Part shown: positions 57,615 to 64,000 of the stretch, in pieces | Layout of the letters: every line of letters starts with the position of its first letter | Numbering within the stretch: the first letter of the stretch is position 1 | NCBI RefSeq assembly: GCF_000813745.1 | Contig: NZ_JWLC01000003.1 | Span: 1 to 64,000, forward strand | Length of the DNA: 64,000 nucleotides | Source: Leisingera sp. ANG-M1 | GTDB taxonomy: Bacteria; Pseudomonadota; Alphaproteobacteria; Rhodobacterales; Rhodobacteraceae | Direction of reading: 5' to 3' | Notes under the pieces: generated by a model | Told to the model about the DNA's origin: nothing | Database searches by the model: none | Seen by the model: the letters and a program-made list of their open reading frames with translations, nothing else | Made by a program: the position numbers and the translations under genes

Positions 57615-58008
57615 GAAGGCCTATCCTTTTGGAAACTTGCATCAAATTAACCACGCGCCGGAGCGTTGCGCAAATAGCGCGGAGGCAAATTCCTGTGCGC
57701 TTTGCAACAAAGGCGCATGATTGCATGCACAGGGTCTCCGGGCTATACAATTTCAGACATCCGCCCCTTGGGCGGAGCGCCGCAATGCCCCGGCCCGGCA
57801 CAGCCTGCCATGCCCCGAATGCGGCACAAGCAAAAACTGACCGCGCCTCCGCCGCAGCTGGCTGCGGGGCGCGCAAACTGAGGCGGAAGATGGCGGAGCA
57901 CAAGAGCACGCGCCCGGAGACGAGCGACAGCAGCGGCTGGCCTGGTCCCGGCACTGCTGGAAATCTCCCTCTGCCAGGCTCAGCCCAGCACCCCAATCAG
58001 GCATCCCT
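57615..58008. promoter_or_regulatory. 394-base gap upstream of the glycosyltransferase operon
   Basis: I see no convincing gene here. TTGCAT (57721-57726) and TATACA (57744-57749) with 17-base spacing could be a plus-strand promoter for the glycan operon. Just after it CCGCCC/CTT/GGGCGG (57761-57775) forms a hairpin, and CCGCAGC/TG/GCTGCGG lies near 57860. A long structured 5' leader of about 250 bases would result. Confidence 0.4.
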
Positions 58009-59235
58009 ATGACGGACACAGGCACCACACAGACAGCTGCGGACACCGGCACGCGCGGACCGCGGATCATGTTCTACAGCCACGACACCTTCGGGCTGGG
58101 GCATCTGCGCCGTTCGCGGGCGCTGGCCGGCGCCATCACCGCCGCCAATCCGGACGCCTCGGCACTGATCCTGACCGGCTCGCCGGTGGCCGGCCGTTTC
58201 TCCTTCCCGTCCCGGGTCGACCATGTCCGCCTGCCCGGCGTAATCAAGCGCTCGGATGGCTCCTATGCTTCGCGCACCATGGGCATGAGCATCGAGGAAA
58301 CCGCCGAGCTGCGCGCCGCGCTGATCCGCTCCACGGTGGAGCAATACGAGCCGGATGTTCTGATCGCTGACAAAGAGCCGACAGGTTTTCGCGGCGAGCT
58401 GATGCCGGCGCTGGACCTGCTGAAATCCGAGGGGCGCTGCAAGATGGTGCTGGGCCTGCGCGACGTGCTGGACGATCCCGACGTGCTGGCCGCCGAATGG
58501 GAGCGCAAGCACGCGGTCGAGGCAACCCGCGATTTCTATGACGAGATCTGGGTCTACGGGCCCCGCTCGGTTTATGACCCCACCGCCGGGCTGCCCTTCA
58601 CGCCAGAGATGCAGGCGCGGATGCATTGGACCGGCTATCTGCGCCGCGATCTCGGCCAGGTCGGCGAGCCGCCCGAGCAGCCTTACCTGCTGATCACCCC
58701 CGGCGGCGGCGGCGATGGCGAGATGATGGTGGACCTGGCGCTTGCCGCCTATGAGGCCGACCCGGAACTCACCCCGCGCGCGGTGCTGGTCTACGGGCCC
58801 TTCCTGTCCGGCGAAACCCGTGACGATTTTGAGGAACGCGTCGCCCGCCTCAATGGCCGCGTCACCGCTGTCGGCTTTGAATCGCAGATTGAGACCCTGT
58901 TTGCCGGCGCTCAGGGCGTCGTCTGCATGGGCGGCTACAACACCTTTTGCGAGGTTCTGTCCTTTGACAAACCCGCGGTGATCGTGCCCCGCACCACGCC
59001 GCGGCTGGAGCAGTGGATCCGTGCCAGCCGGGCCGAGGAGATCGGCCTCACCACCATGCTGGACGAGACCCGCGACGGCTGGAATGCCCCGGCCCTGGCT
59101 CAGGCCATCCGCGCGCTGGCCAAACAGAAACCGCCCTCCGCGGCCGGTTCTGAGGGCCTGCTGGACGGGCTCGACTATGTCACCCGCCGGATCGACGCCC
59201 TGCTGCAGAATACCCATCAAGAGGCCGCTGAATGA
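58009..59235 (+). CDS. MurG-like glycosyltransferase family protein (COG4671-like)
   Basis: This 408-residue GT-B-type protein starts with MFYSHDTFGLGHLRRSRALAGAI, a glycine-rich acceptor-domain motif, and has the donor-domain signatures LLITPGGGGDGE and VCMGGYNTFCEVLSFDKPAVIVPR, like the nucleotide-sugar site of MurG/UDP-glycosyltransferases. No signal peptide; it should act on the cytosolic face. It is first in an operon of six or more genes and overlaps the next by 4 bases. Donor and acceptor are unknown. Confidence 0.85.
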   Translation: MTDTGTTQTAADTGTRGPRIMFYSHDTFGLGHLRRSRALAGAITAANPDASALILTGSPVAGRFSFPSRVDHVRLPGVIKRSDGSYASRTMGMSIEETAELRAALIRSTVEQYEPDVLIADKEPTGFRGELMPALDLLKSEGRCKMVLGLRDVLDDPDVLAAEWERKHAVEATRDFYDEIWVYGPRSVYDPTAGLPFTPEMQARMHWTGYLRRDLGQVGEPPEQPYLLITPGGGGDGEMMVDLALAAYEADPELTPRAVLVYGPFLSGETRDDFEERVARLNGRVTAVGFESQIETLFAGAQGVVCMGGYNTFCEVLSFDKPAVIVPRTTPRLEQWIRASRAEEIGLTTMLDETRDGWNAPALAQAIRALAKQKPPSAAGSEGLLDGLDYVTRRIDALLQNTHQEAAE

Positions 59236-60476
59236 ACACGCCCCGCCCGCCGCTGGCGGTGGTGGTCAAGGGCTGGCCGCGGCTGTCCGAGACTTTCATC
59301 GCGCAAGAACTGGTTGCCCTTGAGGCGGCCGGCCATGCGTTTGAGATCTGGTCGCTGCGCCACCCCACCGACGTCAAGCGCCACCCGCTGCACGCGCAAC
59401 TCAAGGCCCGGGTAAACTACCTGCCCGAATACCTCTATGAGGAGCCGGAGCGGGTCTGGCGTGCCCGCAGCATTGCGCAATCCCTGCCCGGCTACGCCGA
59501 GGCCTACCGGATCTGGCGCGCCGATCTGCGCCGCGACCGCACCCCCAACCGCATCCGCCGCTTTGGCCAGGCCTGCGTGCTGGCCGCCGAAATGCCGGAC
59601 GAGGTACTGGGGCTTTACGCGCATTTCCTGCACACGCCTTCTTCAGTGGCCCGCTACGCCGCCATCATGCGCGGCCTGCCCTGGAGCTTTTCGGCCCACG
59701 CCAAGGACATCTGGACCTCGCCGGAATGGGAGCTGGAAGAGAAACTCTCCGCGGCTCACCATGGGGCCGCCTTCGGCGCCACCTGCACCGGTTTTGGTGC
59801 CAAGCACCTGCAGGAAATGGCAGATACGCCAGAACAGGTCGACCTGGTCTATCATGGCCTTGACCTATCGCGTTTCCCGGAACCGCCGAAGCGCAGCCTG
59901 CGCCAGCCGCAGGATCCGGTGCATTTCATGTCCGTCGGCCGCCTGGTCGAAAAGAAAGGCTTCGATCGGCTGATCGCCGCGCTGGCGCTGCTGCCCGCTA
60001 GCCTGGACTGGCACTGGACCCATATCGGCGGCGGCGGGTTGGGAGATCTCTTGCAAGGCATCGCCGAGGACGCAGGCATCGCCGGCCGCATCACCTGGCG
60101 CGGGGCCTGCGATCAGCCCGAAGTGATCGAGGCGATGCGCAACTCAGATCTGTTTGTCCTGCCCAGCCGCGTGGCTGCAGACGGCGACCGCGACGGGCTG
60201 CCCAACGTGCTGATGGAGGCCGCCTCGCAATCCCTGCCGATCTTGTCGACCCCGGTCTCGGCAATCCCCGAGTTCATCGACCACGGCACCCATGGCCTGC
60301 TCAGCGAAGACAGCCCCGAGGCGCTGGCCGAAACCCTGCTTTACGCCGCCCGCCACCCGCAAAAGCTGGCAGCGATGGCGGACTCAGCCCTCACCCGTCT
60401 GCGCACCGACTTCGGTATGGACCCCGGCATCGCCCAGCTCTCCAAGCGGCTGAACGCGATGCTGCAGGGCGGCTGA
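59232..60476 (+). CDS. Family 4 glycosyltransferase
   Basis: This 414-residue protein has the GT4 pattern: an N-terminal VVVKGWPRLSETFIAQELVALE, WSFSAHAKDIW, a hinge then VHFMSVGRLVEKKGFDRLIAAL, and the donor-binding LFVLPSRVAADGDRDGLPNVLMEAASQSLP with the E-x7-E motif. It resembles colanic acid WcaL-type transferases. It is coupled by ATGA to the upstream gene. Confidence 0.9.
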   Translation: MNTPRPPLAVVVKGWPRLSETFIAQELVALEAAGHAFEIWSLRHPTDVKRHPLHAQLKARVNYLPEYLYEEPERVWRARSIAQSLPGYAEAYRIWRADLRRDRTPNRIRRFGQACVLAAEMPDEVLGLYAHFLHTPSSVARYAAIMRGLPWSFSAHAKDIWTSPEWELEEKLSAAHHGAAFGATCTGFGAKHLQEMADTPEQVDLVYHGLDLSRFPEPPKRSLRQPQDPVHFMSVGRLVEKKGFDRLIAALALLPASLDWHWTHIGGGGLGDLLQGIAEDAGIAGRITWRGACDQPEVIEAMRNSDLFVLPSRVAADGDRDGLPNVLMEAASQSLPILSTPVSAIPEFIDHGTHGLLSEDSPEALAETLLYAARHPQKLAAMADSALTRLRTDFGMDPGIAQLSKRLNAMLQGG

Positions 60477-60481
60477 GGCCG

Positions 60482-61570
60482 ATGGCACCCGGAGCCGGAA
60501 AGCGGGTCGCCTTCTACGCGCCGATGAAGCCGCCGCATCACTCGGTGCCCTCCGGCGACCGTGAGATTGCCCGCAACCTGATGGGCCTGCTGAGCGGCAG
60601 CGGCGCGAACGTTCAACTGGCCTCAGATCTGCGGATCTATGACAAAGCGGGGGATGCCGGCTTTCAGGCCGGTCTGCGGCAGCAAGCAAAGACTGCCGCC
60701 GAACGGCTGATCCGCGAAATGCCCGAAACGGACCTCTGGGTCACATACCACAACTACTACAAGGCCCCCGACCTGATCGGCCCGGCTGTGGCCCGCGCCC
60801 GCGGCATTCCCTATGTGCAAATCGAATCCACCCGCGCCAAGAAGCGCTTGACCGGGCCGTGGAGCGGCTTTGCCGAAGCGGCCCACGCTGCCGCAGATGC
60901 CGCCGACGCAATTTTCTATTTCACCGAACAGGACCATTTCGCCTTGAACCGCGACCGCTGCGGCAGCCAGGTCCTGGCCCATCTGCCGCCCTTCCTGCCG
61001 CTGGACACCCTGCCTGCCGCATCCTCGCTGGACGGCCCGATGCTGGCCGCAGGCATGATGCGGGAAGGCGACAAGCTCAATTCTTACCGCTTCATCACCG
61101 AAACGTTGGCGCATCTGCCCGGCGGCTGGCGGCTGGATGTCGCGGGCGACGGCCCCGCGCGGCCCAAGGTCGAGGCGCTCATGGCACCGTTTGGCAGCAA
61201 AATCCGTTTCCTTGGCCAACTGTCCCGCCCGGAGCTGGCGGCAGCCTATGCCAAAGCCAGCCTGTTCCTATGGCCCGGCGTCAATGAGGCCTTCGGCATG
61301 GTCTACCTGGAAGCCCAGGCACACGGCCTGCCGGTGGTGGCCCAGAACCGCCCCGGCGTGCGCGATGTGCTGCAGCCCGGAACATACCCCTCGCCTGAAG
61401 ACGGCCCGGAAGCTCTCGCAGCCTTTACCGCCCATCTGCTTGCAAATCCTGCGCTGCGCACCGAAGCTGGCCGCAATGCCCGGAACTATATCTCTTCCCG
61501 CCACCTTGCGCCCGCTGCAGCCCGGACCTTCTGGGAAACCGTTTTGCCGTTGATGGAGGCCTCCGCATGA
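60482..61570 (+). CDS. Family 4 glycosyltransferase
   Basis: This 362-residue protein has a GT4-type C-terminal domain: FLGQLSRPELAAAYAKASLFLWPGVNEAFGMVYLEAQAHGLPVVAQ with the E-x7-E pair, and an N-terminal VAFYAPMKPPHHSVPSGDREIARNLMGLL typical of this group's acceptor half. It starts 5 bases after the previous stop and overlaps the phosphatase gene by 4 bases. Substrate unknown. Confidence 0.88.
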   Translation: MAPGAGKRVAFYAPMKPPHHSVPSGDREIARNLMGLLSGSGANVQLASDLRIYDKAGDAGFQAGLRQQAKTAAERLIREMPETDLWVTYHNYYKAPDLIGPAVARARGIPYVQIESTRAKKRLTGPWSGFAEAAHAAADAADAIFYFTEQDHFALNRDRCGSQVLAHLPPFLPLDTLPAASSLDGPMLAAGMMREGDKLNSYRFITETLAHLPGGWRLDVAGDGPARPKVEALMAPFGSKIRFLGQLSRPELAAAYAKASLFLWPGVNEAFGMVYLEAQAHGLPVVAQNRPGVRDVLQPGTYPSPEDGPEALAAFTAHLLANPALRTEAGRNARNYISSRHLAPAAARTFWETVLPLMEASA

Positions 61571-62154
61571 TCCGCCTCGCCCTGCTGCGCCACGGCCACA
61601 CCGCCTGGAACCGCGCCGGCCGCATCCAGGGCCGCAGCGACATCCCGCTGGACGATCAGGCCCGCGAGGAACTGCGTGGCTATTCTCTCCCTGCCGAGTG
61701 GTGTCAGGCAGAGCTCTGGTCCAGCCCGCTGCTGCGAGCAGCAGAGACCGCGGAACTAGTGGCAGGCCGCAAACCCCGCACCGCGGCTGAGCTGACCGAA
61801 ATGAACTGGGGTGATTGGGAAGGCCTGCACGGCCTGGACCTCAAGGCCGATCCGGACAGCGGCTTCCGCGATATCGAGGACTGGGGCTGGGACTACCGGC
61901 CGCCTGGCGGCGAGAGCCCGGCCGAGGTCTGGAACCGCATCGCGCCCTGGCTTCACAGCCTGACACAGGACAGCATTGCCGTCTGCCATATCGGCATCAT
62001 GCGGATGATCCTGGCACGCGCCCATGGCTGGAACTTCGTCGGCACCGCTCCGTTCCGCATAAAACGCAACCGGTTGTTTGTGGTGGAGATTGAAGGGGCC
62101 TCCCTCTCACCCTGGCTCGAGCCCGTCCGTCTCATCCGCAAGGACGCAGCATGA
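61567..62154 (+). CDS. Histidine phosphatase superfamily protein
   Basis: This 195-residue protein has the RHG motif LLRHGHTAWNRAGRIQGRSD, a central EMNWGDWEG and a second catalytic His in AVCHIGIMRMIL, matching the phosphoglycerate-mutase-like histidine phosphatases. Inside a glycosyltransferase operon it may dephosphorylate a sugar phosphate or a lipid/glycan intermediate, which is inference. ATGA overlaps on both sides. Confidence 0.9.
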   Translation: MIRLALLRHGHTAWNRAGRIQGRSDIPLDDQAREELRGYSLPAEWCQAELWSSPLLRAAETAELVAGRKPRTAAELTEMNWGDWEGLHGLDLKADPDSGFRDIEDWGWDYRPPGGESPAEVWNRIAPWLHSLTQDSIAVCHIGIMRMILARAHGWNFVGTAPFRIKRNRLFVVEIEGASLSPWLEPVRLIRKDAA

Positions 62155-63287
62155 AAGTCCTGATCGCCGTCACCCATCTGCTTGGCACCGGCCATCTGTC
62201 CCGCGCGCTGACCCTGGCCCGCGCCTTCACCGCGGCCGGACATCAGGCGCAAGTGGCCTCCGGCGGCTTCCCCGCCCCGCAGCTCAATGCCGATAGAATA
62301 GACCTGGTCCAACTGCCGCCGCTGCGCTCAGACGGGGTGGATTTCACCCGGCTGCTGGCGCAAGACGGGACCTTGGCCGATGACCCCTGTCTGAGCCGCC
62401 GCCGGGACACCCTCTGCAGAACGTTGCAGGTCCTGCAGCCGGATGTGCTGATCACCGAGCTTTACCCCTTTGGCCGCCGCTCCCTGCGCAAGGAGTTCCT
62501 GGCGCTGCTCGAAGCCGCCCATGCGATGCCTCAAAGGCCAGTGATCCTGTCTTCGGTCCGCGACATCCTCGCTCCGCCCTCCAAGCCGGAGAAGGCGGAA
62601 AAAGCCGATGCAGTCATTGCCAAATTCTATGACGCGGTGCTGGTGCATTCCGACCCCGCCGCCACCACGCTGGACGCAAGCTGGCCGGTCTCTGACATGT
62701 TGGCGGCCAAGCTGCGCTATACCGGTTACGTCGCCCCGCCCGCCGCCGGGCCGCACCCGCAGCAGGCGGGCGCCGGCGAGGTACTGGTCAGCGCCGGCGG
62801 CGGCAGCGTCGGCACCCCGCTATTTGAAACCGCGCTGGAAGCCGCCAAGCTGATGCCCGAGACCCCCTGGCGCCTGCTGGTCGGCGGCTCCGACGCGGCC
62901 GCGCGAATCGAGGCCTTTGCCAAGGCTGGCTCCCCTGCCCTGCTCGAGCCCGCCCGCAAGGACTTCCGGCAGATGCTCTCCCACGCCGCCGCCTCGGTCA
63001 GCATGTGCGGCTACAACACCGCACTGGATTTGCTGCAAGCCGGAACGCCCGCCGTCCTGGTGCCTTTTGACGCCGGAAACGAAACGGAACAAGGGCTTCG
63101 CGCCGCCAGCCTGGCGCCCTTGGACGGCATCCAGGTTGTGAAGACCGCAGACCTTTCCCCCGCCATGCTATGCACTGCGGTCAATTCGGCTTTGCGCGCA
63201 TCCAGGCGGGTTGCAGGCGGTTTCAGGTTTGACGGAGCCGCCCGGTCTGTGGAAATTGCCGCAGAACTGGCGGGGGAGCGCGGATGA
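62151..63287 (+). CDS. MurG-like glycosyltransferase family protein, second copy
   Basis: This 378-residue GT-B-type protein parallels the operon's first gene: VLIAVTHLLGTGHLSRALTLARAF at the N-terminus, VLVSAGGGSVGTPL, and SMCGYNTALDLLQAGTPAVLVPF in the donor site. The two are diverged paralogues, so they probably add different sugars or act on different acceptors. Coupled by ATGA to both neighbours. Confidence 0.85.
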   Translation: MKVLIAVTHLLGTGHLSRALTLARAFTAAGHQAQVASGGFPAPQLNADRIDLVQLPPLRSDGVDFTRLLAQDGTLADDPCLSRRRDTLCRTLQVLQPDVLITELYPFGRRSLRKEFLALLEAAHAMPQRPVILSSVRDILAPPSKPEKAEKADAVIAKFYDAVLVHSDPAATTLDASWPVSDMLAAKLRYTGYVAPPAAGPHPQQAGAGEVLVSAGGGSVGTPLFETALEAAKLMPETPWRLLVGGSDAAARIEAFAKAGSPALLEPARKDFRQMLSHAAASVSMCGYNTALDLLQAGTPAVLVPFDAGNETEQGLRAASLAPLDGIQVVKTADLSPAMLCTAVNSALRASRRVAGGFRFDGAARSVEIAAELAGERG

Positions 63288-64000
63288 TACCGGACTGGAG
63301 CGAGCTGGACAGGGAACTGGCCCATTGGCAGGAGGCGGGCATGACCCTGCCGCTGTGGTGGCGGGATGATGACGCGATGTCCCATTCAACCGAGCTGGAG
63401 CGGCTGGCCACGCTCGCCGCAGAGCTGGATCTGCCTGTGCATCTGGCGGTTATCCCGCAGGGTGTGACCCCGGACCTCAGCCGCTTTGTGGCGGACCATC
63501 CGTTGCTGATCCCGGTGGTGCACGGCTGGGCGCATCAGAACCACGCGCCCGCCGGCGAGAAAAAGGCCGAGTTCGGCGCCCACCGCCCGCTGGAAGAGCT
63601 TCTGGATGACGCCGAACGTGCCTTTTCCGCCCTGAAGGAAACCTTCGGCGCCAGCCTGCGGCCGATGTTCGTGCCGCCCTGGAACCGGATCTCGCCGGAA
63701 ATGCTGACCTGGCTGGCAGGCGCCGGCTATACCGCTGTTTCCACCTTTACCCCGCGCAAAGCCGCTAAACCTGCTTCGGGCCTCTTGCGGGTGAACACCC
63801 ACCTCGATCCGATCGACTGGAAGGGCAGCCGCAGCCTGCTGGCGCCAGAGCAGCTGATCGCGCAAGTTGCCCGCCAGATGCGCGACCGCCGCCTGGGCGA
63901 AGCGGACAATACCGAACCCTACGGCCTGCTCACCCACCACCTGGTGCATGACGAGGCCATCTGGGCCTTCACTGCTGCCCTCGCGCGACGCCTGCTTGAT
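63284..64000 (+). CDS. Polysaccharide deacetylase family protein, 3' end outside window
   Basis: The 239 residues present begin MIPDWSELDRELAHW and include LPLWWRDDDAM with the metal/catalytic Asp pair, VHGWAHQNHAPAGEKK with HxxxH for the metal site, and FVPPWNRISPEML, all typical of the NodB-type deacetylase fold. The enzyme would remove N- or O-acetyl groups from a glycan. No signal peptide, which suggests a cytosolic step, unusual for this family. The ATG overlaps the previous stop (ATGA). The frame is open to the window's end. Confidence 0.85.
   Translation, partial: MIPDWSELDRELAHWQEAGMTLPLWWRDDDAMSHSTELERLATLAAELDLPVHLAVIPQGVTPDLSRFVADHPLLIPVVHGWAHQNHAPAGEKKAEFGAHRPLEELLDDAERAFSALKETFGASLRPMFVPPWNRISPEMLTWLAGAGYTAVSTFTPRKAAKPASGLLRVNTHLDPIDWKGSRSLLAPEQLIAQVARQMRDRRLGEADNTEPYGLLTHHLVHDEAIWAFTAALARRLLD

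Noticed and set aside
56349-57650. A 433-codon plus-strand open frame
   Set aside because: Antisense to the MscS gene; composition is that of a shadow frame rich in His, Gln and Arg.
57629-58012. A 127-codon open frame in the gap before the glycan operon
   Set aside because: No ribosome binding site, no recognisable domain, and a composition unlike the neighbouring genes.
1-64000. CRISPR arrays, tRNA or rRNA genes, prophage or insertion sequences
   Set aside because: I looked for regularly spaced repeats, tRNA-like cloverleafs, and transposase or integrase motifs and saw none.

Overview
The window reads as a chromosomal segment of an alphaproteobacterium, most likely the Roseobacter group of the Rhodobacteraceae. 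The reasons are high GC, dense gene packing with many ATGA overlaps, a Fur-family Irr regulator beside fabA, an indolepyruvate:ferredoxin oxidoreductase fused into one 1140-residue chain, several LysR-regulated catabolic islands, and intergenic inverted repeats built on an AGTATTT...AAATACT core and on a CACGCCCAAC core, which I associate with this family. The genus cannot be decided from the sequence. I saw no rRNA, tRNA, CRISPR array, phage gene or insertion sequence.

Layout. 1-6.0 kb: tail of a GntR/FCD-like regulator, a DUF1330 protein, an ammonia-lyase-like protein paired with an ornithine-cyclodeaminase-like protein under a divergent LysR, then a glutathione transferase with its own divergent LysR. 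6.0-17.9 kb: a catabolic island of two divergent units. The minus-strand unit is a dimethylglycine-dehydrogenase-type flavoprotein, an aldehyde dehydrogenase, a short FrhB/FdhB-C protein, a DsbA-fold isomerase, a non-pyrrolysine MttB-family methyltransferase and an MmgE/PrpD protein. The plus-strand unit is a second dimethylglycine-dehydrogenase-type flavoprotein and a class III aminotransferase. Together they look like a pathway for a methylated amine whose substrate is unknown. 18.1-25.4 kb: a radical SAM protein, a PhyH dioxygenase with LysR, then irr, fabA, fabB and fabI, with a DUF2189 membrane protein inserted on the opposite strand between fabA and fabB.

25.6-38 kb: SlyD-like FKBP, a HAD/hydrolase/threonine-dehydratase operon, a nuclease-like protein, pcaD-hydrolase-pcaB of the protocatechuate pathway, an MFS exporter, an alcohol dehydrogenase/enolase-superfamily unit, a probable persulfide-sensing ArsR regulator and a GNAT enzyme. 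38-47.4 kb: FAH-family hydrolase, a 998-residue ABC-exporter-like protein whose ATPase motifs all appear lost and which ends in a cyclic-nucleotide-binding-like domain, DUF3307, Lrp, the indolepyruvate oxidoreductase and TetR. 47.9-55.1 kb: a complete peptide-type ABC importer translationally coupled to a CaiB/BaiF CoA-transferase. 55.3-57.6 kb: MscS channel.

58.0 kb to the right edge: a tightly coupled operon of four glycosyltransferase-like proteins, a histidine-acid-type phosphatase and a polysaccharide deacetylase (cut by the window), probably making or modifying an unknown glycan. The strongest candidates for undescribed biology are the MIO-less lyase, the MttB/flavoprotein island, the pseudo-ABC/cNMP protein and the terminal glycan operon.
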